Below, piece by piece: positions 31,845 to 40,339 of a stretch of 53,595 bases of DNA (within the stretch, counting starts at the first letter, position 1; the number at the start of each line of letters is the position of its first letter). The stretch comes from Planctomycetota bacterium (GTDB taxonomy: Bacteria > Planctomycetota > E44-bin39). The notes below the pieces were generated by a model that worked only from the letters and a program-made list of their open reading frames with translations, was not told where the DNA came from and did not search any database. Where the stretch lies: assembly GCA_004376375.1 (NCBI GenBank), contig SOJX01000047.1, forward strand, positions 1 through 53,595, given 5' to 3'. Position numbers and translations under genes: made by a program.

Positions 31845-33218
31845 ATGAGGATTCACTTTCGCCTGTGCGTGGCCCTGCTGGCGGCCGTGCTTCCGGCCCT
31901 GATTGCAGGTTGCTCGAGCGGCGGGAAAAAGAGGACATTCATACCCCCTGCCGGAACTTCCACCGGTTTCACATGGGACCCTACCGGGGGTTTTGCCGAC
32001 AACGCAACGTATCTTCGAGAGGTCTACGTGGCGCTGGCCGGCAATGACTCAACCGGAAACGGAAGCCAGGCAAACCCGTATTTCAGCCTCACCAAGGCGC
32101 TCACCGTGGCGGTGCCGGGCGACAAGGTTATTCTTTCAGCGGAGGTTCACAGCGGCGGGATATACCGCCAGGATGTTAAAGGGACGGCCGGGGCTCCGAT
32201 AATGATAACCGGCGATCCCGGCGGAGGGACGGTAATCGACGGCGGTACGAACTGCATCCAGCTCAGCGACGCCGAGTACGTGGTCATCCAGGACATCGAA
32301 ATGAGGAACGCCACGGGTAACGGGCTGAACATCGACGATGGCGGCACGTTCGATACTCCGGCCCACCATATTGTTTTTCGCAGACTCTTCATCCACGACA
32401 TCGGGAGCGACGGCAACCAGGACGGGATGAAACTCTCCGGCCTTGATTATTTCCTGATAGACAATTGCGAGATAGCGCGTTGCGGCGGCAACATGTCGGG
32501 GTCGCTCATCGACATGGTGGGCTGCCACCACGGCCAGATTCGCGGAAACAACCTTCATGAAGGAAGCGGAAATGCCGTCCAGGCCAAAGGCGCGACGGAA
32601 GATATTTACATATGGCGCAACCGCTTCGAGGCGGCGGGCGCACGCGCGCTCAACCTGGGCGGGAGCACCGGCCTGGCTTATTTCCGCCCGCAGGGCGCGG
32701 ACTACGAGGCGCGGAACCTTACGGTCGTCGCGAACGTTTTCATATCCTGCGAAGCGCCGATATGCTACGTCGGCTGCGATGGCGCGCTGGTCGCGAACAA
32801 TACGATTTACCTGCCGAACCACTGGGTGATACGCATACTTCAGGAAACGGTGACAGGCTTTATTCCGTGCAGGAACGGAAAGTTCATAAACAACATCATC
32901 GTTTTCAACAACGCCGACCTTTCCACCTACTGCAACGTAGGACCGGACACTGCCCCGGACACGTTCACTTTTTCAAATAACCTCTGGTTTTCGCTTGACA
33001 GCCCGGGTTTCACCGGGCCGACACTTCCCGTCGCCGAAACCGACAGCATCTACCAGCAGGACCCCGGCTTCGCGAACGCGGGTGCGGGCGATTTCCACAT
33101 CGGCTCCGGCAGTCCCGCCGCCGGCGCAGGAATAACGCTGAGCGATGTCAAGTATGATTTCGACCAGGCTGTATACGCTTCTCCACCCTCCCTCGGCGCG
33201 TTCGAAGTAACGAATTGA
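31845..33218 (+). CDS. Lipoprotein with right-handed parallel beta-helix (DUF1565-like)
   Basis: 457 residues; ATG 31845 with AAGGAG, 12 nt after the acylase stop. Lipobox IAGC at about 20-23. The opening VYVALAGNDSTGNGSQANPY then PGDKVILS is the DUF1565-type start, followed by many short beta-helix turns (YVVIQDIEMRNATGNGLNID, NCEIARCGGNMSGS, GQIRGNNLHEGSGNAVQAKG, ARALNLGGSTG). The C-terminal pattern D-x-G-SPAAGAG is typical of surface polysaccharide-binding or lyase-like beta-helices. No catalytic Lys/Arg set is recognisable, so carbohydrate binding is as likely as cleavage. Confidence 0.82.
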   Translation: MRIHFRLCVALLAAVLPALIAGCSSGGKKRTFIPPAGTSTGFTWDPTGGFADNATYLREVYVALAGNDSTGNGSQANPYFSLTKALTVAVPGDKVILSAEVHSGGIYRQDVKGTAGAPIMITGDPGGGTVIDGGTNCIQLSDAEYVVIQDIEMRNATGNGLNIDDGGTFDTPAHHIVFRRLFIHDIGSDGNQDGMKLSGLDYFLIDNCEIARCGGNMSGSLIDMVGCHHGQIRGNNLHEGSGNAVQAKGATEDIYIWRNRFEAAGARALNLGGSTGLAYFRPQGADYEARNLTVVANVFISCEAPICYVGCDGALVANNTIYLPNHWVIRILQETVTGFIPCRNGKFINNIIVFNNADLSTYCNVGPDTAPDTFTFSNNLWFSLDSPGFTGPTLPVAETDSIYQQDPGFANAGAGDFHIGSGSPAAGAGITLSDVKYDFDQAVYASPPSLGAFEVTN

Positions 33219-33244
33219 GAATAAGGTTTTTCTACGGATTTGTT

Positions 33245-33847
33245 ATGAAATTTCGCGCATCACTAAAAAAACTATGGGCCTTTTTAAACGGGGATGAAAA
33301 ACAGACTGAGGAGGAGAAGCTTCTCGAACGCATAAGAGTTTTAAAAAAGCGCAGGAAATCCCTGGAAGCTGCTCTCAAAAGTGAAGCGCAGGTCGAGGGC
33401 GAATTTGAGAAAGTAAATAAAGAACTTAAGAATATACTCGACAGTTTCCCGCGCGGTAGCTGGTATGCATTCTCCAAGTTTCTTCTTATGTGCGTTATCC
33501 TGTATATAATACTTTTTAATGTCATAAATTTATTTTATACGGAAATCCTTCTGGTTATGGAATTATGGGGCCCGATTGAAACCTGGCACACTAACTGGTA
33601 CCTTCTTCGATACAGACCGATCTCATGGCGTGCATACAAGTTCTGTTACCTGCTTACGACATGGAATTGGTATCTTCTTATTCCGGTAATATTCCCGATA
33701 CTACTATGGGTCATCCAGAGCTTGCTGATCCGACCGCATGCCCGCAGGCTATTGCAATATCTCTCGATTATCGTGTTCCTGCTATGGATTTTTTTATTTT
33801 TCTCTTCATTTGGCATACTAATGGGGCCACTGATTATTCCGGTGTAA
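33245..33847 (+). CDS. Coiled-coil membrane protein
   Basis: About 200 residues. ATG 33245 is chosen; the upstream frame begins with TTG inside the previous gene's end, and the SD is weak. An N-terminal charged coiled coil (about 20-65, EEEKLLERIRVLKKRRKSLE) is followed by four hydrophobic segments (FLLMCVILYIILFNVINLFY, WNWYLLIPVIFPILLWVI, LLQYLSIIVFLLWIFLFF, GILMGPLIIPV). No family recognised. Base composition is AT-richer than its neighbours, which could mark transfer. Confidence 0.6.
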   Translation: MKFRASLKKLWAFLNGDEKQTEEEKLLERIRVLKKRRKSLEAALKSEAQVEGEFEKVNKELKNILDSFPRGSWYAFSKFLLMCVILYIILFNVINLFYTEILLVMELWGPIETWHTNWYLLRYRPISWRAYKFCYLLTTWNWYLLIPVIFPILLWVIQSLLIRPHARRLLQYLSIIVFLLWIFLFFSSFGILMGPLIIPV

Positions 33848-33974
33848 TGCCTGGAAATGTCTCCAATTACGGATAAACTCTTATTTGCACTTGCCGGTGG
33901 AATTATTTGAAACCCGCCGGGAGCTTGCCGGGTAGATATTAACGGACAAAGTATATACTCACAGGGAGCGGAAT

Positions 33975-34394
33975 ATGAAACACGTTATTATCATCCTTTT
34001 CGCAGTGACTTTTCTTGCCTGCGGGTGCGCGACGACGCAGGTCAAAATCGGCAGGAAAATCAGCGCTGCCGACGTCAATGAAATCAAGATAGGCAAGACC
34101 ACGAAGACCGAGATTCTGAAGAAATTCGGCGCGCCCATGACCATCAGCATCGACCCGCGCGGCGTCGAGGTCTACGGCTTTGTTGAGCTTGCCTCGGACA
34201 ACCACACATGGGCGATACCGCCTATGCTCGTTATCTATATCGACGGAAAGGCGTCCTCGATAGGCAAGATGCTTTCTGTGGCTTTCAAGGACGATATCGT
34301 CCGGCACTGGTCGTATTCCGTCAACTCGACGATGGGCGCGGCCGAGGCCGGGAGCACCCAGGGTATCAGCGGCGCGACGCTGCCGGATGACTAG
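33975..34394 (+). CDS. SmpA/BamE-like lipoprotein 1
   Basis: 139 residues; ATG 33975 with GGGAG. Lipoprotein signal with Cys at 16 or 18 (FLACGCATT). The fold pattern of OmlA/SmpA (BamE) is visible: I-x-IGKTTKTEILKKFGAP (the G-x-(S/T)-x4-L-x4-G-x-P core), then strands VEVYGFVEL, MLVIYIDGKASSIG, MLSVAFKDDIVRHWSYS. BamE helps outer-membrane beta-barrel assembly, but relatives serve many envelope roles. 10 nt upstream of a distant paralogue (34404). Confidence 0.75.
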   Translation: MKHVIIILFAVTFLACGCATTQVKIGRKISAADVNEIKIGKTTKTEILKKFGAPMTISIDPRGVEVYGFVELASDNHTWAIPPMLVIYIDGKASSIGKMLSVAFKDDIVRHWSYSVNSTMGAAEAGSTQGISGATLPDD

Positions 34395-34403
34395 GAGAAT
34401 AAT

Positions 34404-34820
34404 ATGAAAACGGCAAAACTCTTTTCACTTCTGCTCGTACTCTTGCTTGCATCCGGCTGCTCGTACCGCGCGGGCATCGGCACCAACCTTGCCGAAGAGA
34501 AAGTGAAGAATATAAGGTGCGCGGGTGAGAACGGACAGTTTTCCGCGGACGATATCCGCGCCCGGTTCGGCGAGCCGCAGATGATTCTCGATCTCGGCGG
34601 CGGGCGCGAGCGATGGACCTACCTCGAGAGCCGGGTCGATTCGCTTTCGTGGCTCATTCTTTCCGGCTACCTCATCTACAGGCCGTCGTGGGTCGAGGTG
34701 AAGAACACTATGCTTGAAGTTATAATAAAAGATGATAAAGTTGAAAAGGTGCTGTTCGTCGGTGATACTTTGCCTGAAACGCCGGCTGAACGCGGGGAAA
34801 CCCCGGCCGAGAAGGAATGA
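34404..34820 (+). CDS. SmpA/BamE-like lipoprotein 2
   Basis: 138 residues; ATG 34404 with GGAG. Lipoprotein signal MKTAKLFSLLLVLLLASGC (lipobox ASGC). Core FSADDIRARFGEPQMILDLG and RERWTYL match the BamE-like pattern, with strands NTMLEVIIKDDKVEKVLFVG. The C-terminal tail is Pro/Glu-rich (TPAERGETPAEKE). It pairs with 33975-34394, apparently by ancient duplication: both keep the helix-turn-(G-x-P) core, but the sequences diverge elsewhere. Confidence 0.72.
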   Translation: MKTAKLFSLLLVLLLASGCSYRAGIGTNLAEEKVKNIRCAGENGQFSADDIRARFGEPQMILDLGGGRERWTYLESRVDSLSWLILSGYLIYRPSWVEVKNTMLEVIIKDDKVEKVLFVGDTLPETPAERGETPAEKE

Positions 34821-34880
34821 TACGGGATTTGGCGAATTAATTTATTTTTTTATAACCTGCTGCAAAACAAATACTTTTCT

Positions 34881-34909
34881 TTGCCGCAGAGCCGCTAATC
34901 TAATATAAT
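34881..34909 (+). promoter_or_regulatory. Promoter of the cytochrome-tailed lipoprotein
   Basis: TTGCCG (34881-34886), 17 bp, TATAAT (34904-34909), 66 nt upstream of the ATG; a near twin of the promoter at 15684. Confidence 0.7.
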
Positions 34910-34974
34910 ATATATGGAGCTTTTGTTTATTTTCCGGCATCGGGAAATTGACGGATTTAAAACCGGAGAGATAT

Positions 34975-36021
34975 ATGAAGAAGTTTTGGATGTGCCGTAT
35001 TGTCCTTGCCGCGTTCGCGCTTGCGTTTATTGCCTTTCAGCTTGCAGGCGGGTGCAGGAAAAAGAAGAAACAGTTCTATTTCCCGGTGACATTTACCGTC
35101 TCGGAGGTTGATCCGGCTGACGGCGAGACCGGGGTAGGGCTCTGGCCGGTGATAACAGTCGGTTTTACCGGCGCCGCGGATGCGACGACTTTCAGTAACG
35201 CCAATATAATATTCGAGGAATCCGGCGTCGGCGTACTGGGCGCAACCTACACGCCGTACGATGGAAGTGCCACAGTCATGGTTGTGCCGGACGCGCCGCT
35301 GAGTCCGTCCACCGACTACACGATAACTCTCACCAATTCCATCCTGAGTAAAGGCGGAAAACCGCTCAAGTTGGACGGCGTGACCAACCCGATAACTTTC
35401 ACGACAACCGCGACCGGCGATATCGATCCTCCCACCTTCGCGGGCGCGACCGCGGCGACAATCGGGATGGGCGGGGTTCTCGTCACATGGGAAACGGCGT
35501 TTGACAACGTTTCGCCCGCTCCTGAAATTTCCTACCTGATTTACCGAAGCACGACCTCGGGCGGGCAGGTCTTCTCGACCCCTTACGCCGCGACGCCGCC
35601 CGGCCGCCTGTCCTTTACGGACGCGGGAGCCTCAGGCTCGTGGTTTTACGTCGTGCGGGCAAGGGATTCTTTCGGAAACGTTGAGACGAATACGGCAGAA
35701 GCCTGGACCGGCACGGTTCCGCCGCTGGTCAGTTACGCTGCGGACCTTACGCCGATAATGGCGCTGTCGTGCGCCGTAGCCGGCTGCCACACGGGATTCT
35801 CGCATGTCGCCAATCTGGACCTGAGTACTTATACCCCCTTCGACATCTCGCATAACGGGATTACCGACATGGTGATCATCGGCAACCCCGACAACAGCGA
35901 ACTTATCTGGCGTCTGGAGGGCACGCGGTTGCCGCAGATGCCTCTAGTCGGTGACCTGCTTTCGGTGGCTGAGATACAGCTGTTTCGTTACTGGATCGCC
36001 CAGGGCGCGCTGGATAATTAA
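34975..36021 (+). CDS. Lipoprotein with Ig-like, FN3 and planctomycete-type cytochrome c domains
   Basis: 348 residues; ATG 34975 with GGAGAG (the frame starts earlier at 34948). Lipoprotein signal ending LAGGC. Residues about 40-145 form a Big_5-like Ig domain (VSEVDPADGETGVGLWPVIT, PSTDYTITLTNSILSKGGKPL). Residues 150-240 are FN3-like (SYLIYRSTTSGG, SWFYVVRARDSFGN). Residues 250-348 are a PSCyt1-type cytochrome domain: SCAVAGCHTGF (a CX4CH haem site, not the usual CXXCH), then NLDLSTY, SELIWRLEGT, QMPLVG and AEIQLFRYWIAQGA. It should carry one haem if the CX4CH motif is accepted by the assembly system. Confidence 0.8.
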   Translation: MKKFWMCRIVLAAFALAFIAFQLAGGCRKKKKQFYFPVTFTVSEVDPADGETGVGLWPVITVGFTGAADATTFSNANIIFEESGVGVLGATYTPYDGSATVMVVPDAPLSPSTDYTITLTNSILSKGGKPLKLDGVTNPITFTTTATGDIDPPTFAGATAATIGMGGVLVTWETAFDNVSPAPEISYLIYRSTTSGGQVFSTPYAATPPGRLSFTDAGASGSWFYVVRARDSFGNVETNTAEAWTGTVPPLVSYAADLTPIMALSCAVAGCHTGFSHVANLDLSTYTPFDISHNGITDMVIIGNPDNSELIWRLEGTRLPQMPLVGDLLSVAEIQLFRYWIAQGALDN

Positions 36022-36113
36022 TAAGATGTATTAGGAATGATGAATTATGAATTATGAAGGCTTGATTATGAAGCATGAATGATGAATTTCATAATTCATA
36101 CTTCATTTCGTAA
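36022..36113. repeat. Word-repeat island 6 (ATTATGAATTATGA, inverted arms)
   Basis: GAATGATGAATTATGAATTATGAAG and GATTATGAAGCATGAATGATGA-type words face complement words TTTCATAATTCATACTTCATTT, between the convergent genes 34975 (+) and 36115 (-). Confidence 0.8.
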
Positions 36114-36114
36114 T

Positions 36115-36567
36115 TTATTTCTTTTTATACTTTCCGTTGCCGGAGATAAACCATTTCCCGATTGGGCTGTTGAAGAACCATTTCCCGACCCTGGCGTTGA
36201 AAAGCCATTTTGCGAGGTGGTCGCGTGTGGACCCGTTCTTGCTGTTGAATGAGAAACCGCACGGCGTTTCGGCATTGACAATGTCCCGGTCCCTCAGGTC
36301 GGCCTCGTCGATCGGGAACGCGCTGCAATTGCGGGTGCGGATATTGAATCTGGCGCACTTTGTACCGTTCAGATCGTCAGCCCTGACCAGCGGGCATCTG
36401 AAGCCGAGATTGCAGCAGGCGCCGCAACGCTTGCAGGAGCCGTGGCGGCGGTCGATGCTTTTGCGCACGTAATCCCTGTCAAACGCGTGAAACACCCAGC
36501 GTCTGGCTTTTCCGAAGAGGAGCAGCGCGCGTTCCCTTTTCTTTAACTTCGGTCGTTGTAGCGGCAT
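36115..36567 (-). CDS. YkgJ-like cysteine-cluster protein
   Basis: 150 residues from the ATG at 36567 (GGGAAA upstream; an ATG at 36588 is also open). Basic N-terminus (LQRPKLKKRERALLLFG), then the cysteine cluster CKRCGACCNLGFRCP and later C-x-FNIRTRNC and CGFSFN, the YkgJ-type pattern (about eight Cys) thought to bind Zn or an Fe-S cluster. The C-terminus repeats a short motif three times (AKWLF-NARVGKWFF-NSPIGKWFI). Starts 33 nt after the stop of the 36600-37412 gene, same strand. Confidence 0.75.
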   Translation of the reverse strand: MPLQRPKLKKRERALLLFGKARRWVFHAFDRDYVRKSIDRRHGSCKRCGACCNLGFRCPLVRADDLNGTKCARFNIRTRNCSAFPIDEADLRDRDIVNAETPCGFSFNSKNGSTRDHLAKWLFNARVGKWFFNSPIGKWFISGNGKYKKK

Positions 36568-36599
36568 TAAGTTTCCCGCGGTCCCCATAATCGGAAAGC

Positions 36600-37412
36600 T
36601 TATGGTACGGTTATCATGAGTTCTCCGGCATATCCTCCGCCCCCGCGCGTGTCGTGGTACTCGGGGCCGTAAATCCAGGACATGTCATCCGCATAGATCT
36701 CGATTTTCGTGTTGGCGTTCGTCGGGATATCGGTAATCGAGACCCAGTCGTCCGCCGGAACGGGGCCGCAATCTACATCGTAGACGTATATCGTCGCCCC
36801 GGTGAATATGTCGGTATTGGTCACCGTCAGTGTAAACCATTCCGCTGTATCTAGGGCCCATGTGTAGTCCGGCAGCCAGGTCGTGTCGACAACGTCCGGT
36901 CCCCATGTGCCGGACAGGTCCTGGGCTTCGGCGTAAAGTTCCGTGTTGACGCTCTCGGGAACATCCGTAATGATGAGTTCCTGGTAAGGGTCTGCAAAAT
37001 CCTGATAGATCGTGTCAATATAGACGTCTGCCACGACCGAGTCATCGTTCTGGACGTGCAGGTCAAAAACCGGATCGAGGTCCCAGGTAACGGTCCATTT
37101 CCAGCGCGTGTCGACGACAATCGGCCCCCAGGAGTCCGCGACTCCCACCGCGATCGCCTCCAGCGTCGTGGCGCTGCTCTCCGGTATATCGAGTATGAGT
37201 AACTCGTCGAATGCGAGGACGGTGCCCTCGAGCATACCGTCTACGTAAATATCAGCGTCTACCGAAACGTTATTCACGACTCTCAGGTCGTAGACCGGAG
37301 GGTCGTAGAAAAAGGGATCGTCGCGGTCGCGGCAGCCGAAACCGCTGCTGCCTGCAATGAGTACGCAGAAAAGACCCGTGACAAGAGCTAATCTTGCGTA
37401 TGTGCGATTCAT
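36600..37412 (-). CDS. Lipoprotein with three about-75-residue repeats
   Basis: 270 residues; ATG 37412 with AAGGAG. Signal ends near GSSGFGC (Cys at 27). Three tandem beta-rich units follow. Each has (D/T)-L-x-V-x-N-x4-V/T-x-A-(D)-(I/V)-Y-(V/I), then L-(I)-x-DIPES/DVPES or ITDIPTN, then WGP(I/D)VVDTRW or IYGPEYHDTR. Each resembles a PEGA-like beta-sandwich with a terminal WGP-x-V-D-T turn. Aromatic- and Asp-rich, so possibly ligand or Ca2+ binding. Promoter at 37493-37521. Confidence 0.75.
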   Translation of the reverse strand: MNRTYARLALVTGLFCVLIAGSSGFGCRDRDDPFFYDPPVYDLRVVNNVSVDADIYVDGMLEGTVLAFDELLILDIPESSATTLEAIAVGVADSWGPIVVDTRWKWTVTWDLDPVFDLHVQNDDSVVADVYIDTIYQDFADPYQELIITDVPESVNTELYAEAQDLSGTWGPDVVDTTWLPDYTWALDTAEWFTLTVTNTDIFTGATIYVYDVDCGPVPADDWVSITDIPTNANTKIEIYADDMSWIYGPEYHDTRGGGGYAGELMITVP

Positions 37413-37492
37413 GGCTTACTCCTTTCCCTTCCCTCCGGCATACTCCATAACGTTTGCAGGGGAAGGTGCTCGGCTGAAACTTAACCCCGGTA

Positions 37493-37521
37493 CGTATAAT
37501 CTAATACGGCTGACATGTCAA
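37493..37521 (-). promoter_or_regulatory. Promoter of the three-repeat lipoprotein
   Basis: Minus-strand TTGACA (37521-37516), 17 bp, TATACG (37498-37493); the -35 overlaps the palindrome TGACATGTCA. Confidence 0.55.
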
Positions 37522-37571
37522 GATAATTCAAAAGCATTTTGGAGACAAGGCGGAATTTTAATATTCAATAA

Positions 37572-39581
37572 TTACTTACGCTTCAATACAAATACAGCCG
37601 ACGGCGAGGCTTGAAGAATCTTTTCGCCCGTGATGCTTTCAAAACCGGTTCGGCTGAGTATGAGCGAATAATCGTAATCGCCGAGGCCGGAGAAGGAGAA
37701 TTTCCCGTTTGAATCGGAGGTTGTACGCTGCGGTTCTATGCAGTTATTCTCGCATTTCAGGAAAGCATTAACTCCGGGAAGAGGTTTCCCATCGGCTTCC
37801 GTAACAGTGCCTTCAAAGCGCCACCCGGGCTCGAGGACGATATCGATTTCCTTTTTTTCTCCCGCCTCTTTGAACGTGATGTCGAGGATTTTCGGCGCGC
37901 TCGTGCCGTAGGTAAACACGACGCTCCATGCGCCCTTGCCCAGTGCCGTTAGTTCGTATTTACCTTCTCTGCCGGAGCTGGTCTTGACTTCAAGGCGCAG
38001 CGCGTCCTTTGAATCCATGTTTTTCGGGAGCGCGCGGATCGAAGCAAGCTCCACGGGCGAGCCGCCGGGACCGAGCACAGTGCCTTCGAGCCCGCACCCC
38101 GGACCGAGAGATATTACAACCGGTTCCTTTTCCTTGCCCTGCTCGATTCTGACAATCGACGGCGCGAAACCGTACGCCCGCGCAAGCAGGCTGAATTTCG
38201 TTTCCGTAACCGTCATGCCCTGCGGGACCGAAAAGGAGAACTCGCCGCTTGCGTCCGTCTGCCCGGGAACGCTTCTCGTTATATTCCCCGATTCCGCGTA
38301 CATCGTCACCAGTGCATTTTCAATTGGAATGCCGTCCCATGTCTCCACGCGCCCTCGAATGACTTGCGCACGGCTGAGCGTTATATTAATCTGTCTTTTT
38401 TCTCCAACCGTGAGAGCCTGAACAGGGATTATTTCTGCAACATATCCCGGCGCCACGGAAAGGAGAAGAAGAGCCTTTCCGGCGGGAACGCCGTCGAGCA
38501 GGAAATTTCCGTCCTGGTCCGCTACCGTGCAAAAAGCACCGCCCTGAAACGTTGGCTTGGGGGGAGTAAAGTCTGGACGCGGCACCAGGATCGAAGCCTC
38601 CGAAACTCCATTGCCGGTGTTTTCGTCAATGACTTTGCCGTAGATATAAGCGCCGGGCGCAAGAAGAAGCGTTTGGACCGTGATCTCACCTTCGTCCCCA
38701 TGAACGGCAATGCGTGTTCCGGTGCGAACGTAGGAGGGGCTTTCTGCTGTAATTATAACGTCACCTTCCGGCACGTTTTGCAGTTTATAACTTTCTCCGG
38801 CCTTTATCGAAACCTTACGTTGCCAGCCGGGGCGTTCTGCAGTTACTTCGACTTCGACCGCCGCGTTGTCGGAAGTCTGCACCACGCCCCTCAGCACAAC
38901 GCCGCCGGCGAGAACGATATCTTTTTTTACGTCAGAGGTGGTTATTTCAACCGGCTCGGTAAGCGGCGCGTAGTTTTCTGATGAGACATGGAGCGCATAT
39001 CTGCCGGTCCTGTACGGGCCGATCGTGTAACTTCCGTTTGCGTCCGAACGGCTTTCGCCCCTTGGCTTGCCGCGAAGGTTCGTGTGGAACAGACCGACCA
39101 GCGCGCCGGCTATTGGATTTCCCGAACTGTCCGTAATCGTCCCGGAGATTGTTCCGCGCGGCAGGTTGTCGCCTTCCCGAAACTTAACGACTTTTCGCTT
39201 TCGTCCGGGATGACTCTGGCGCGTGTTTTGCCCCGAGTCCGTGGTTTTCAATTTGCTGGTAAAAAACGGTATTTCAGTGATTTTGCGGGCAGGCCTGGCC
39301 TTTGCGAGTGTTCGGATTTTGCCGGATGCATCTGCGCCTGTTTTCGGCGGGTCGGTCGCACCCTTGCCGGGAACGGTGGAACGGGATGATGATGGCGCGC
39401 CTGGGCCGGGTCCGTATGTGCGTCTGCCGCCTTCGGATGATCCGGAATCCTTCTGCGCCGCCGTGCCGGCGTTCGGGTCTTCTGCCGCTCGTTTCCGTGC
39501 AGAAAAGAAGATGCACATGCATACAAACATGAATACGGCGATAATTGCGATCGTGGGGATTATGTCTTTCGCTTTTGCCAT
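37572..39581 (-). CDS. Membrane-anchored protein with repeated carboxypeptidase-regulatory-like domains
   Basis: 669 residues. N-terminal membrane anchor (IIPTIAIIAVFMFVCMCIFF) and a charged low-complexity linker (about 30-120). About six CarboxypepD_reg-type beta-sandwiches follow (GTISGTITDSSGNPIAGALV, GYVAEIIPVQALTVGEKRQI, GRVETWDGIPIENALVT, GTVLGPGGSPVELASI, GTVTEADGKPLPGVNAFL), typically used as adhesive or spacer modules. No catalytic domain. No SD; the -10 (TAAACT) sits 6 nt before the ATG, so the mRNA may be leaderless. Confidence 0.8.
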   Translation of the reverse strand: MAKAKDIIPTIAIIAVFMFVCMCIFFSARKRAAEDPNAGTAAQKDSGSSEGGRRTYGPGPGAPSSSRSTVPGKGATDPPKTGADASGKIRTLAKARPARKITEIPFFTSKLKTTDSGQNTRQSHPGRKRKVVKFREGDNLPRGTISGTITDSSGNPIAGALVGLFHTNLRGKPRGESRSDANGSYTIGPYRTGRYALHVSSENYAPLTEPVEITTSDVKKDIVLAGGVVLRGVVQTSDNAAVEVEVTAERPGWQRKVSIKAGESYKLQNVPEGDVIITAESPSYVRTGTRIAVHGDEGEITVQTLLLAPGAYIYGKVIDENTGNGVSEASILVPRPDFTPPKPTFQGGAFCTVADQDGNFLLDGVPAGKALLLLSVAPGYVAEIIPVQALTVGEKRQINITLSRAQVIRGRVETWDGIPIENALVTMYAESGNITRSVPGQTDASGEFSFSVPQGMTVTETKFSLLARAYGFAPSIVRIEQGKEKEPVVISLGPGCGLEGTVLGPGGSPVELASIRALPKNMDSKDALRLEVKTSSGREGKYELTALGKGAWSVVFTYGTSAPKILDITFKEAGEKKEIDIVLEPGWRFEGTVTEADGKPLPGVNAFLKCENNCIEPQRTTSDSNGKFSFSGLGDYDYSLILSRTGFESITGEKILQASPSAVFVLKRK

Positions 39582-39587
39582 GCGCCC

Positions 39588-39616
39588 AGTTTAACCTGCC
39601 GACGGATATTTTTCAA
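39588..39616 (-). promoter_or_regulatory. Promoter for a probably leaderless transcript (39581 gene)
   Basis: Minus-strand TTGAAA (39616-39611), 17 bp, TAAACT (39593-39588), then 6 nt to the ATG at 39581. Confidence 0.45.
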
Positions 39617-39635
39617 GAAAAGGTGTAAATAAAAA

Positions 39636-39655
39636 GGGCGGGATTTATCCCGCCC
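39636..39655 (-). terminator. Terminator after the PPC lipoprotein
   Basis: Stem GGGCGGGA / TCCCGCCC with a 4-nt loop and TTTTTATTT on the minus strand. Confidence 0.8.
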
Positions 39656-39695
39656 ATATTGATATTAATTTGTTGATGTTGAATTAAGGCAGAAG

Positions 39696-40211
39696 CTACG
39701 GCCGGTGTGTCCATATCAATTGGTAATCCTGGCCGTTGGGGAGAAAATTCCATTGCCATACCCAGATAAAGTATGTGCCGGGCGCGGGTACAGTTATAAT
39801 GATCTGTTCGTCATCAAACACATCTTCAGAGTAAGCCAACTCAAAGAAATTGTCATCGTCAAGACTGATGTCGATATCTCCCTCAGCATGAAAGAAGTAG
39901 CAATCGATAGTAATGGTTAGCTGGCCCGTGGGGACGTCGATGGCAAATATGTCGTCATCATACATTGTCCCGTCAAACAAGGTGTCGGCGGGGAAAAATC
40001 CTTGCGCGATCGCCTCGGCGTATGAGTCATCCGGCTCGTGCAAGTCTGCGTTTGCAGCCGCTGCCGCATCGTGGTTCGCAATCATGATTGCAATGGCGAC
40101 CTGCTGATCTTTCTTTTTGTCATCCTTTTTGCATCCGCCGCCCGTCATTAGCGGTACTGCGATTCCGATGGCGAAAATCAATAGAAACAAGGCAAAACGC
40201 TTTCTTTCCAT
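39696..40211 (-). CDS. Lipoprotein with bacterial pre-peptidase (PPC) domain
   Basis: 171 residues; ATG 40211 with AGGAGA. Lipoprotein signal ending TGGGC. Ala-rich linker, then a PPC/DVUA-like sandwich: HEPDDSYAEA (the E-x-N-D/EPDDS opening), DTLFDGTMYDDDIFAIDVP, GDIDISLDDDNF and TVPAPGTYFIWVW. PPC domains are usually secretion-linked C-terminal domains of proteases, but here the domain is alone on a lipid anchor. Own promoter (40265-40293) and terminator. Confidence 0.82.
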   Translation of the reverse strand: MERKRFALFLLIFAIGIAVPLMTGGGCKKDDKKKDQQVAIAIMIANHDAAAAANADLHEPDDSYAEAIAQGFFPADTLFDGTMYDDDIFAIDVPTGQLTITIDCYFFHAEGDIDISLDDDNFFELAYSEDVFDDEQIIITVPAPGTYFIWVWQWNFLPNGQDYQLIWTHRP

Positions 40212-40264
40212 CAGGTTCTCCTTTCAGACCGGTTTTTTTTGCGACAGCCTCTTCGGACTGGTCA

Positions 40265-40293
40265 ATATTACCGCCGGGTCGATTGAGAGTCAA
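40265..40293 (-). promoter_or_regulatory. Promoter of the PPC lipoprotein
   Basis: Minus-strand TTGACT (40293-40288), 17 bp, TAATAT (40270-40265). Confidence 0.6.
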
Positions 40294-40339
40294 TAAATTA
40301 ATTGTTCTTTGCAGGGAATATGAACGGACGGTCTGGAAA

